This document shows, one piece after another, positions 8,296 through 17,100 of a DNA stretch of 39,643 bases. The notes below the pieces were generated by a model. It was not told the DNA's origin. It searched no databases and saw nothing but the letters and a program-made list of their open reading frames with translations. A program made the translations under genes and the position numbers. Each line of letters begins with the position of its first letter. Positions within the stretch are counted from its first letter, which is position 1. The DNA is from Verrucomicrobiia bacterium (GTDB lineage: Bacteria; Verrucomicrobiota; Verrucomicrobiia; Limisphaerales; JADLHS01), in assembly GCA_011525685.1 (NCBI GenBank), contig WYBW01000046.1:1-39643 (forward strand), in the 5' to 3' direction.

Positions 8296-8525
8296 TCAAC
8301 TGCAATCGGCCAGACTCCTCATCACCTGCGCCAACTTCATGGCCGTGTGCGCCGCTTCGCGGCCGCGATTGTGAGTTCGGTCCAGGCAGCGCACTTTCGC
8401 GTGTTCCTCTTTTTCATAGACGAACACGGCGTGGATGACGGGGAGCTTGTATTGCGTCTGGATTTGCGCCAGGGCTTGCGTCACACCCCAACCCATATGC
8501 AGGGCGTGGCTCGTTTGCCTCTGGA
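8296..8525 (-). pseudogene. C-terminal remnant of lumazine synthase (ribH)
   Basis: About 72 codons on the minus strand read QTSHALHMGWGVTQALAQIQ, then LPVIHAVFVYEKEEHAKVRC, then THNRGREAAHTAMKLAQVM and RSLADCS-stop. This matches the C-terminal half of 6,7-dimethyl-8-ribityllumazine synthase (riboflavin biosynthesis): the T-H site, the PVIxGV strand, the [K/H]NRGxEAA motif and the final helix. The N-terminal half, with its AIVVxxFN and VPGAFEIP motifs, is absent in all frames up to the DJ-1 gene. The frame runs open to 8631, but with unrelated residues. The gene is therefore a truncated remnant and not a working enzyme; the true ribH must be elsewhere if the organism makes riboflavin. Confidence 0.72.
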
Positions 8526-8708
8526 AGAATAACTCCCAAGGAGAGGATGGCGGAATTGAGCGGAGGGCCGGTGTTCTGTCACTCGATCTGTCAACCGATC
8601 CTGCCACGGAACACCAAACCTTGTTGGTCACCGATCATCGGCGGGAAGAATTATCTCCCTTGCCAGCCTCAACGCCGCCTGCGGCACCCGAACGACTTCA
8701 CGTCCGGA

Positions 8709-9260
8709 TCACTTCGACAATTGCCGGAAGATGTCGCGGTAAAATTCCGGGTGGCTCTCCCAGGTTTGCGCCGAAATGATGCGGCCATCCACCACGCTCT
8801 GCCGGTTCACCCAGGTGGCACCGGCGTGTTCCAGTTCCAGCCGGACGTTGCAATAGCAGGTCAGTTTGCGTCCGCGGCACAAGCCGGCGGCAATCAGGAT
8901 CTGAATCCCGTGACAGATGGAGAAGATCCATTTCTTCTGCCGGTCAAATTCCCGGACGATGCGGAGGACCTGCGGATCGTGCCGGAGAAACTCCGGCGCG
9001 CGCCCGCCGATCAGGAGCACCGCCGCGAAGTCGCGCACCTTCACCTGGTTGAAGGTCAGGTCCACCTCAATGCGATAGCCCGGTTTCTCCACATAAGTGT
9101 TCCAGTCCGGATCGAAGTCGTGCAGCACGCCATGCACGGCCCTTTTCTTGGTCGCCGCAATGAGCGGTTTCCAGCCCGCTTCCAGGAAACGGTGTTTCGC
9201 GTAGTAAATCTCCTGCGATTCGCCGGAGTCGTCGGTGATGATCAAAAGCTTTTTTGCCAT
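8709..9260 (-). CDS. DJ-1/PfpI family protein (class I glutamine-amidotransferase fold)
   Basis: The ATG at 9260 gives MAKKLLIITDDSGESQE and 183 residues, the normal size of the family; the upstream extension of the frame is not conserved-looking. The nucleophile elbow is SICHGIQIL with Cys116; the acidic partner is probably the Glu in DSGESQE, and the GGRAPEFLRHD loop is typical of PfpI/YhbO-type members. Members act as glyoxalase-like or stress-related hydrolases, some as proteases; the substrate here is unknown. The gene is intact and flanked on both sides by remnants of other genes (ribH and yjbQ), all on the minus strand. Confidence 0.86.
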   Translation of the reverse strand: MAKKLLIITDDSGESQEIYYAKHRFLEAGWKPLIAATKKRAVHGVLHDFDPDWNTYVEKPGYRIEVDLTFNQVKVRDFAAVLLIGGRAPEFLRHDPQVLRIVREFDRQKKWIFSICHGIQILIAAGLCRGRKLTCYCNVRLELEHAGATWVNRQSVVDGRIISAQTWESHPEFYRDIFRQLSK

Positions 9261-9446
9261 GCGCCGGAGCGTATCCGGGGTGGACGGAAATTTCGAGGAA
9301 CAAAATCTCACGGGGCGAGGGACGGCGCGGCATGATTTCGTGACCACGGCAATCCAGAAGCGGGCGGAGCTTGTGGCGCTGCGGCCGGCGGCAAGCGCGT
9401 TTCGCGGAGCAACTGCCCAACTGCCAGCAGGCGCGCCGCCCGAAAA

Positions 9447-9671
9447 CTACTCCCCGATGATTTTCACCAGCACCCGCTTGCGGCGCCGGCCATCGAACTC
9501 GCCGTAGAAAATCTGTTCCCACGGGCCGAGATCCAATTTGCCCTTGGTGATGACCAAGACCACTTCTCGGCCCATGAGCTGGCGTTTCGGATGCGCGTCG
9601 GCGTTGTCCTCGCCGGTGCGGTTCTGCCGGTATTTCGACCACGGGCGCATCTCATTTTCTTGCAGGGGGCG
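9447..9671 (-). pseudogene. C-terminal remnant of YjbQ/UPF0047 protein
   Basis: The last 70 or so codons read [20 protein letters not shown], then [20 protein letters not shown] and [20 protein letters not shown], ending IIGE-stop. This is the well-conserved C-terminal half of the YjbQ (UPF0047) family, linked to a secondary thiamin-phosphate synthase activity. The N-terminal half, which carries the conserved H in a HTTA-like motif, is missing. Upstream the frame runs straight into the composite palindromic repeat at 9685-9817, and beyond it is the sufD leader. The break is therefore at or very near the repeat. The open frame to 9908 is coincidental. Confidence 0.8.
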
Positions 9672-9684
9672 CCGAGGCGATGCC

Positions 9685-9817
9685 GTAGCGCAGACTTCCA
9701 GTCTGCCGGGTCGCGGATTTCCAATCCGCAAACGCCGCGAACTCCTGGTCTGCCACGCCGTGCCTGGGCCCGCCGACTGGAAGTCGGCGATACCGCAGGT
9801 GGGGAAACCTGCGCTAC
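9685..9817. repeat. Composite palindromic repeat element
   Basis: The element is bounded by GTAGCGCAG (9685-9693) and its complement CTGCGCTAC (9809-9817). Inside are four small palindromes, each around a TTCCA/TGGAA core: CAGACTTCCAGTCTG, GCGGATTTCCAATCCGC, CCGACTGGAAGTCGG and GCAGGTGGGGAAACCTGC. This architecture suits a dispersed MITE- or REP-like element; no transposase is encoded. It sits where the yjbQ remnant loses its similarity, so it probably marks the break. Confidence 0.7.
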
Positions 9818-9939
9818 GCCAGGAATGCCTGCCTGCAATAAACTGAGATGCGCCCTTCGACCACCTCCCCCGGACTTGCGTGGCGTGGCGTGGCGTGAAA
9901 TACTCCACGCTCGGTGAGCGATTGATTCAGGACATTCAC

Positions 9940-11292
9940 ATGGTTCAGACGACAGATAAAGCTCCGGCCTCTGGCACGGGCATTTACGTGGAAAAGTTCC
10001 GCCGGTTGGAACAGGAAATCGAACAGCCCGCCTGGCTGCGGTTCAGGCGACAGGCTGGCATGGACCGCTTTTCCGAACTGGGATTCCCCACATTGAATGA
10101 TGAGGATTGGCGTTTCACCAACGTTGCCCCGATCGCGAAACTCCCGTTTAAGCCTTCGCTGCGAAGCGAGGATGGCGTTGCTGCCGACTCCCTCACGCAA
10201 TTTGCCTTCGGCAGGCTGCCGGGCACGCGGTTGGTGTTCGTGAACGGTCGCTTCGCGGAAAAGTTGTCCTCGATCGGCCCGCTGCCGGCGGGGGTCAAGG
10301 CGGGCAGCCTGGCGGCGGCGTTGAACTCCGACGGCGCGTTTCTGGAAATGCACCTTGGCCGCTACGCCGCCCGCCCGGACAACGGGTTCGCCGCGTTGAA
10401 CGAGGCGTTTTTCCTGGACGGCGGTTTCGTTCACGTGCCGGCCGGCCAACGGGTGGAGCATCCCATCCAGTTCATTTACGTGTCCACGGCGACGCAGAAT
10501 GGCGCGAGCTTTCATCCGCGCAACCTGGTTCTGGCCGAGGCCAACAGCCAGGTGACGATTCTGGAGAGTTACCTGGCGCTCGGGAGCAAGGGCTATTTCA
10601 CCAACGCCGTGACGGAATTGTTCGCGGGCGAGAACGCGCGGATGGAGTACGTGAAATTTCAGGACGAAGCCGCGGATGCCTTCCACATTGCCGGTTTTCA
10701 CGGCGAGTTCGGCCGGGGCAGCAATGTGAATGTTCATTCCTTCGCCCTGGGCGCGAAGTTGTCGCGGAACAACATCCGCACCCGGCTCGCGGGCGAGGGG
10801 CTGGAGTGCATCCTCAACGGGCTGTATCTCACGCGCGGCGAGCAACTGGCGGATCATCACATGGTCGTCGAGCACGCGCAGCCGCAGTGCGCCAGCCACG
10901 AGTATTTCAACGGCATTCTCGACGACAAATCCAAGGGCGTCTTTCACGGGCGCATTCTCGTGCGGCCGGTCGCGCAGAAGACCGACGCCAAGCAGACGAA
11001 CAAGAACTTGTTGCTCTCGGATGACGCCACGGTGGACACGAAACCGCAACTGGAGATTTACGCCGACGACGTCAAATGCACGCACGGGGCGACCATCGGC
11101 CAGTTGAACGAGGAGTCCATTTTCTACCTGCGCTCGCGCGGCATCGGGCCGGAGACCGCCCGGCGCATGTTGATCCACGCCTTCGCCGGCGAAATCATCG
11201 AGCGCATCCAGCACGAGCCGGCGCGGGAGGAACTGGACAAACTGGTGTGGGACCGGCTGGAGGCCAATCCGCATCTGGCGGAGGCAAAGTGA
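9940..11292 (+). CDS. sufD: SufD, Fe-S cluster scaffold subunit
   Basis: This 450-residue protein has the ATG at 9940 (MVQTTDKAPASGTGIYVEKF); an upstream in-frame GTG at 9880 lies in a TGGCG-type microrepeat and is unlikely. SufD pairs with SufB in the SufBCD complex, which assembles iron-sulfur clusters on SufB and is driven by the SufC ATPase. The N-terminal region holds DEDWRFTNVAPI. The C-terminal beta-helix and helical part carry GVFHGRILVRPVAQKTDAKQ, then LLLSDDATVDTKPQLEIYAD, and DVKCTHGATIGQL with the conserved His, then the ARRMLIHAFAGEIIERI helix. SufB would be longer and lacks this exact pattern, so SufD is preferred. It heads the cluster sufD-sufU-sufT-sufS; sufB and sufC are not next to it. 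Confidence 0.9.
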   Translation: MVQTTDKAPASGTGIYVEKFRRLEQEIEQPAWLRFRRQAGMDRFSELGFPTLNDEDWRFTNVAPIAKLPFKPSLRSEDGVAADSLTQFAFGRLPGTRLVFVNGRFAEKLSSIGPLPAGVKAGSLAAALNSDGAFLEMHLGRYAARPDNGFAALNEAFFLDGGFVHVPAGQRVEHPIQFIYVSTATQNGASFHPRNLVLAEANSQVTILESYLALGSKGYFTNAVTELFAGENARMEYVKFQDEAADAFHIAGFHGEFGRGSNVNVHSFALGAKLSRNNIRTRLAGEGLECILNGLYLTRGEQLADHHMVVEHAQPQCASHEYFNGILDDKSKGVFHGRILVRPVAQKTDAKQTNKNLLLSDDATVDTKPQLEIYADDVKCTHGATIGQLNEESIFYLRSRGIGPETARRMLIHAFAGEIIERIQHEPAREELDKLVWDRLEANPHLAEAK

Positions 11293-11301
11293 ATCATCCA
11301 A

Positions 11302-11379
11302 GCACCCAAGGACCCAAATACCCAAATACCCAGACGAACGGCATGGTCACTTCGGGTATTTTGGTCCTTGGGTGTTTTT
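11302..11379 (+). terminator. Long hairpin plus T-run between sufD and sufU
   Basis: GCACCCAAGGACCCAAATACC (from 11302) is almost the complement of GGGTATTTTGGTCCTTGGGTG (11355-11374, with flanks), a stem of 20 or so pairs with few mismatches; a TTTTT run follows at 11374-11378. It looks like a factor-independent terminator or attenuator. It ends about 14 bases before the sufU ATG and could tune sufU-sufT-sufS expression relative to sufD. Confidence 0.6.
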
Positions 11380-11392
11380 GTACGTTCCCCTC

Positions 11393-11848
11393 ATGTTCGA
11401 CGATCTGAACGATCTTTATCAGCAGGTGATTCTTGATCACTGCAAGAAGCCGCGCAATTTCCACGAGCTGCCGCAGGCCACCTGTTCCGCGCAAGGGCAC
11501 AACCCGCTGTGCGGCGATCAGTTGAAGCTGTTTCTCGCGATGGAGGGCGACGCCATCCGGGACATCAGCTTCGTCGGCTCGGGTTGCTGCATCTCGAAGG
11601 CCTCGGCGTCCCTGCTCACGGAGTTTGCGAAGGGCAAGACCAAGGCTGAGGTGGAAGCCATGTTCGAGCAGGTTCACCAGATGGTGATGTCCGGCCAGGT
11701 CAACGGCGACGTGGGCAAGCTGGCGGTGTTCGCCGGCGTCCACAAGTATCCGGCGCGCGTGAAGTGCGCCATCCTCGCCTGGCACGCCGTCATGGCCGCG
11801 CTCAAAGGCGACGCCAAACCGGTGACGACGGAGTCCGAGGAGATTTGA
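11393..11848 (+). CDS. sufU: SufU, zinc-dependent sulfur-transfer partner of SufS
   Basis: The ATG at 11393 gives MFDDLNDLYQQVILDHCKKP and 151 residues. Cys40 and Asp42 (NPLCGDQ), Cys65 or Cys66 (GSGCCISKAS) and Cys125 (VKCAIL) match the zinc ligands C41, D43, C66 and C128 known for Bacillus subtilis SufU. The segment between the second and third Cys is longer than in IscU, a mark of SufU. SufU accepts persulfide sulfur from SufS and hands it to the SufBCD scaffold. No Shine-Dalgarno sequence is visible in the TTGTACGTTCCCCTC leader; a terminator-like hairpin lies just upstream. Gene order with sufT and sufS supports the call. Confidence 0.92.
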   Translation: MFDDLNDLYQQVILDHCKKPRNFHELPQATCSAQGHNPLCGDQLKLFLAMEGDAIRDISFVGSGCCISKASASLLTEFAKGKTKAEVEAMFEQVHQMVMSGQVNGDVGKLAVFAGVHKYPARVKCAILAWHAVMAALKGDAKPVTTESEEI

Positions 11849-11849
11849 G

Positions 11850-11907
11850 CCGCTAATCCACGCTAATTTGAGCTGATTGATGGGCGTGGATGAGTGCGAA
11901 TGAGCGG
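11850..11907. repeat. Imperfect inverted repeat between sufU and sufT
   Basis: CCGCTAATCCACGCTAAT (from 11850) faces the complement of ATGAGTGCGAATGAGCGG (11890-11907); 13 of 18 positions agree. CGCTAAT is also repeated directly within the left arm. It may be a decayed dispersed repeat; it has no T-run and is unlikely to be a terminator. Confidence 0.4.
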
Positions 11908-11954
11908 TATATTTCGCCGGAGACAGCCGTTGAGGTTTCAGCTATTCTGAAATC

Positions 11955-12506
11955 ATGAACAATGAATCAAAAACCCTGACCCGCGACGTGGAGGCCTCGG
12001 TGGTGCCCGTCGGCACGAAGGTCACGTTGATGAAGGGCGAACAGGCTTACGTCACCCAGTCGCTGGGCGGCACTTTCACGGTCATCGTCAACGGCAACAT
12101 GTTCCGCATTGACGGCAAGGACGCCGACGCCCTCGGGTTTGAAGTCCAGACCAAACCCACCGCGGCGGTGACGAGCGGCCCGGTCACGCAGGAGCAATTG
12201 GAGAAGCAGGTGTGGGATTCACTCAAGACCTGCTACGACCCGGAAATCCCCGTGAACATCGTGGACCTCGGCCTGATTTACGATTGTCATCTGACCCCCA
12301 TCGGCGCGGACAATTACAAGGCTGACGTGAAAATGACGCTCACCGCGCCCGGTTGCGGCATGGGACCGGTGCTCGCGCAGGACGTGCAGAACAAACTGCT
12401 CTCGCTCGAACCGATTGACGAGGCCAACGTGGAACTCGTGTGGGATCCGCCCTGGAATCAAGGCATGATGACCGAGGCGGCGAGGTTGCAGCTTGGATTG
12501 ATGTAA
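11955..12506 (+). CDS. sufT: SufT-like protein (DUF59/MIP18 family)
   Basis: This 183-residue protein has an N-terminal extension of about 75 residues (VPVGTKVTLMKGEQAYVTQS, then GGTFTVIVNGNMFRIDG), followed by a DUF59 domain: TCYDPEIPVNIVDLGLIYDC, TLTAPGCGMGPVLAQDVQNK with its single conserved Cys in the APGC motif, and VELVWDPPWNQGMMTEAARL. Extension plus DUF59 is the layout of the SUF-system protein SufT, which helps Fe-S cluster maturation or delivery. It sits between sufU and sufS in the same orientation, as expected. The start is the ATG at 11955, with no visible ribosome binding site; this holds for all three downstream suf genes. Confidence 0.88.
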   Translation: MNNESKTLTRDVEASVVPVGTKVTLMKGEQAYVTQSLGGTFTVIVNGNMFRIDGKDADALGFEVQTKPTAAVTSGPVTQEQLEKQVWDSLKTCYDPEIPVNIVDLGLIYDCHLTPIGADNYKADVKMTLTAPGCGMGPVLAQDVQNKLLSLEPIDEANVELVWDPPWNQGMMTEAARLQLGLM

Positions 12507-12555
12507 TCGCTGTGAGAATCAACACCCATAGCGTCCCACTCTTGCCTCCCAAGGT

Positions 12556-12620
12556 GCAGGTGAGAAAGTGGGCAGGTGAGAAAGTGAGAGACCGCCTCCG
12601 CGTGCGTCCGTCCCACTTTC
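12556..12620. repeat. Two 16-bp tandem copies and a pairing arm before sufS
   Basis: GCAGGTGAGAAAGTGG (12556-12571) is followed at once by GCAGGTGAGAAAGTGA (12572-12587). GAAAGTGGG at 12564-12572 can pair with CCCACTTTC at 12612-12620, ten bases before the sufS ATG. A role in sufS translation is possible but unproven. Confidence 0.45.
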
Positions 12621-12630
12621 ATTTCCAAGT

Positions 12631-13866
12631 ATGACGGCAACCCCGCCAGACTGGTCCGCCCTGCGTGCCGACTTCCCGATTCTGGACCAGAAAGTCCACG
12701 GCCAGCCGTTGATCTATTTCGACAACGCGGCCACTTCGCAGAAGCCGCGCGCGGTCATTGACGCGCTGGTGCGTTACTACGAACGGGACAACGCCAACGT
12801 CCATCGTGGCATTCATGAGTTGAGCAACCGCGCCACTGCCGCCTACGAAGGCGCCCGGGCGCGGACCGCAAGGTTCATCAACGCCCGCAGCGCCGATGAA
12901 ATCGTCTTCACCCGTGGCACGACCGAAGGCATCAATCTCGTGGCGAATTCCTGGGGCGCAAAGAATCTCAAGGCCGGCGATGTGATTCTGCTCACCGAGA
13001 TGGAACATCATAGCAACTTGGTCCCGTGGCAACTGCTCGCGCAACGCACCGGCGCCAAGCTCGCTTATGTGCCGGTCACCGGGGACGAAGGTTTGCTGGA
13101 CCTTAGCCGGCTCGATTCATTGCTCACAGAACAGGTCAAGCTGTTCGCGATGGTTCACATCTCAAACTCGATGGGTACGGTCAATCCCGTCGCCGAAATG
13201 TGCGCCCGCGCCCGCAAGCGTGGTGTCGCCACACTCGTGGACGGCGCGCAAAGCGCCGGGCATCTGCCGGTGGACGTGCAGGCCATCGGTTGCGATTTCT
13301 TTGTCTTCTCCAGCCACAAGATCTGCGGACCCACCGGGATTGGCGTGTTGTGGGGGCGGCAGGAATTGCTCGACGCCATGCCGCCGTATCAGGGCGGCGG
13401 CGAGATGATTCTTACGGTTGAGTATCAGCAGACCGAGTTCAAAAAGGCGCCGCATCGTTTCGAGGCCGGCACGCCGGACATCTCCGGCCCGGTGGGCCTC
13501 CACGCGGCGATGGACTACCTCGACGCCATCGGCCGCGAAAACATCTTCAGACACGATCAGGAACTGGCGCATTACACCTACGAAAGGCTGGTTGCCTTGA
13601 ACGGCATCCGCCTCTTTGGTCCGAAACAACACCGCGCCGGCCTGGTGAGTTTTCTCCTCCAGGACGTGCATGCGCATGACGTGGTGACGCTGGCCGACCA
13701 GGCGGGCGTGGCACTGCGCGGCGGCCATCATTGCACGCAGCCCCTCATGCACCGGTTGGGCGTCGAGTCCACCGCGCGGGCGAGTTTTTATTTCTACAAC
13801 ACGCGGGACGAGGTGGACCGTTTCGTGGAAGTGGTGAAGGAGATTCAGAAATTCTTCCAGACTTGA
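12631..13866 (+). CDS. sufS: SufS cysteine desulfurase
   Basis: This 411-residue PLP enzyme of class V aminotransferase fold turns L-cysteine into alanine and a protein-bound persulfide for Fe-S assembly. PLP-binding Lys230 is in SSHKICGPTG; the catalytic Cys368 is in LRGGHHCTQPLM, in the position known from E. coli SufS (Lys226, Cys364). Other marks are YFDNAATSQKP near the N-terminus, TRGTTEGINLVA and the EMEHHSNLVPWQ motif. The RGGHHC form with a short loop is the group II (SufS) type, which needs a partner such as SufU, encoded upstream. It is the last gene of the suf run; a 261-base spacer without clear signals follows. Confidence 0.94.
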   Translation: MTATPPDWSALRADFPILDQKVHGQPLIYFDNAATSQKPRAVIDALVRYYERDNANVHRGIHELSNRATAAYEGARARTARFINARSADEIVFTRGTTEGINLVANSWGAKNLKAGDVILLTEMEHHSNLVPWQLLAQRTGAKLAYVPVTGDEGLLDLSRLDSLLTEQVKLFAMVHISNSMGTVNPVAEMCARARKRGVATLVDGAQSAGHLPVDVQAIGCDFFVFSSHKICGPTGIGVLWGRQELLDAMPPYQGGGEMILTVEYQQTEFKKAPHRFEAGTPDISGPVGLHAAMDYLDAIGRENIFRHDQELAHYTYERLVALNGIRLFGPKQHRAGLVSFLLQDVHAHDVVTLADQAGVALRGGHHCTQPLMHRLGVESTARASFYFYNTRDEVDRFVEVVKEIQKFFQT

Positions 13867-14127
13867 AACTTCAAGCGGGCTGTAACTTCTCCGTATTTTC
13901 CCGGACACCTTTTCGACGTCGCGCCCGGGATCACAAGTGAGTTGCGGGCGGTGACGAATTTCTTGTGTCGGATTTTTTGGTTGATTCTCCGGGGAAAGCA
14001 TCGCATTGTTTTCCACAGACCGAACCATCAGAACCGACTTGCACCCGGCCTCTGTGTGATGAGTGAGGTCGTATGGGTGCATTTGGTAATCCGAAACCAG
14101 TAGTTCGCAGCAAGCAGTATCAAGCCT

Positions 14128-17100
14128 ATGAAAAAGACCCCCTCGATCACGACCGCGTTGCGGCTGGCGGCGTTGTTGGCCGTCAGTTACAGCGCCATGA
14201 ACCTCCTGGCCGTGCCCTACGCGAGCAGCCTGACCAACGACGGCAGTAGCATCAGTTTTCGGCTCAATGAAGCCGCCGACAGCGTCAAGATTGTTTCCGG
14301 CGCGGGGTTTGCCACCACCAACGATCTCGGAGCGCGGCCGGCCGGCTTGAACACGGCCAATGTCGCCATCACCGGGCCGTACAAGATCATGGCGGCCAAG
14401 AGCGGCACCAACGCGATCACCCAAATTGGCGCCACCATCGCCGTGAACTCGCCACGGGGCATTGCCGTGAACAACAATCCAGCCAGCCCGTACTTCGGCC
14501 GGGTGTACATGGCCAACAGCGCGGCGGGAACCTTGGGCGACGGCATCTATGTTTACAACGCCGACCTGAGCAATCCGTATGGCAGTTCCACCAATCTCCG
14601 CACGGCCGGTTACAACTTTGGCACCGGTGGGGTGAGTGCGCCGATGCGGATCTCCGTGGGGCATAGCGACGAGCTATACATCAGTGACTGGAGCGATCCC
14701 GCCGGGAACTTGATCGTCACGGATCCCGATGTCACCAGTTTTCAGTATGTGCTCAAGCCATTGGAAGGAACCGCGGCATTGCCGTTGGTCGTGGATGGCG
14801 TGCGCACCAACAATCACGGCAGCATTTATGCCGCCCATGCCACGGGCAGTCTGGCGACCGGCGACCTGAAGGTCTATACGATGGACGAAGATTATCAGCA
14901 GGATCCCACCCGGGACATGGCCCAGTGGAACAGCATCTGGGTGTACAACATCGGCGCCGGACCGCTGCCTTGGGACAAACCGCCGGATCGGTTGCTCTGC
15001 ACGCCCTCCATCCAGTTCCTCTCGCAGAACGGGGATTTCACCCTCGGCCCCAGCGGCATGATTTATGTCAACCAACGGCGGGCCAACGCCACCATCCTGA
15101 CGGTGGGCGGCGGCACTTACACGCCCAGTTTGTTCGTGGTGGACCCGAACATTTACATTGACCCCACCAATTACAACGGCACGGGCTTCTTCCTGACCAC
15201 CAACAGCGCCGAGCCTGACAGTTACTTCACCAATTTCTACGCGATGTATGATCCGACCAACCTGCCGAACGTCGCGGTGCCGGGCATCACCAATTTCGAG
15301 GGAGTGCCGCTCTTCACGCGGGCCAGCAACTACAATCGTCACATCGGTTCCGGTGGGCACATCTGGGATTCACAAAGCGCCAGTTCCGACATCCAAGCGG
15401 GCTTTGCCGATTTGTTCGGCGAAGCGAACGGCGTTTCTGTATCGCCCGACGGCAAATTCATCGCGACCATCACTTGGGGCGGCCTAAACGGGTTGAACGC
15501 CAATGAAGTCAAAATTGCGCGACTGACCAACGGGATTCCGGATCTCACCAAGTTTTTCACCTTCCCGACAGCCAGTGCCACCGCCGCGGGACGCGGGATT
15601 GCTTGGGACCGCGCCAACAACCTTTACATCCTCAGTTCCGGCGGCGCCTACATGAAGGCTTACTCGCTCGGCTTGAACGCCACCACCATCACCGGCTCGG
15701 ATGGCACCTTTGAACTGGTGCTGCCACCCAACGAAGTCTGGGTTTCCGCCACGGATCGCCTCGCCACCGAGGGCACGCCGGTCAGCGACACCGGGACATT
15801 TACGTTTCATCGCAGTGGCGACACCAGCGAGGCCTTGACGGTGAACTACGCCATCAGCGGCACGGCGGCCAATACAACGGATTACCAGACCATCGGCGCC
15901 TCCGTGACCTTCGCCCCTGGCGCAAGCACCACCAACGTCGTGATCATCCCGGTGGACGACGACGTCGCCGAAGTGCCGGAGACCGTCATCCTCACCATCG
16001 CCGGCAGTCCAAACTACACCTCGCTGTATGGCAGAACAGCGACGGTTCTCATTCTCGACAACGAAACACCGCAGGTTTCGATCACGGCCCTGTTTACCAA
16101 CATGTACGAACGGGTGAGTGGCCAGCCCACCGGGAACGATTTCACCCGCTTTCAACTGGTGCGTCGCGGAGACACCAACGCTCCCGCGTTCGTCAACATT
16201 GAATACGGCGGCGTGAGCTTTGGCGTGGACCTGACCGGGAGCACCGGAGAGTTCCTCAACCCCGGCGAAGTGACCCGCAACTTTGACGTCAACCCCCTCG
16301 ACAACTCGGAGGTGACCGGTACCCGCGCCTTTACCGTAAGTGTCGCCCCCTCCGGCAGTGGCGAGTACACCGTCGGCAGCCCCTCCAGCGCCACGGGCTA
16401 CATTATTGATGACGACCTGCCGGCCGAGAACGTCATCTGGTCGGAGAACTTCGACAGCTTCACGGGGCTTAATCCCAATCAATTGCCCCCGAACTGGACG
16501 TTTACCTTCGGGGCGACGAACAACCTTCCCGACTACACGTTCAATTTCGCGTTCGATTACGCGGCGCTGCTCATTCCACCGGCGCCCAACAGCGGCTTCA
16601 CCACCATGGGCTTGTTTGCGACGGTCAACAAGGGCGACGCCAACGCCTTCGCCGCGGGACTCAACCTTTATCCCGCGAACGTGCCGCCCTTCACCAACGA
16701 TTACGCGCTGCGGTTCAACATGATGCTGTTGGTGCCCAGCTTCTCGAACCAGACCGAACACGCCATCTTCGGCATCAATCACGCCGGCGACAAGACCAAC
16801 TGGAACTACAGCGGCGCCAGTGTGCTCAATGGCAACAATCAGGACGGGCTGTGGTTCGGCATCAACAACTCCGGTGGCAACCTGTTCGACAACGTCCTGT
16901 TCACCCGGGGAACCTCGGCCACCGCGCCGCTGGTTCTCAGCAACCGGCCCGCCACCACCCTGACCCAGACGTTCAAAAATCCGCCGTATTTTGGCGCCGG
17001 CATGCCGGGCATCAACCAGGCCACCGTGCCACTGCCCACCTATACCTGGCTCGATGTCGAAGTGGCTCAGACCACCAACATGGTTGTCCTTCGCCTCAAC

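Noticed and set aside
9814..11325. A 503-codon open frame on the minus strand opposite sufD
   Set aside because: It is the antisense shadow of a well-supported sufD gene in GC-rich DNA. Its translation is rich in R, A and H and matches no family.
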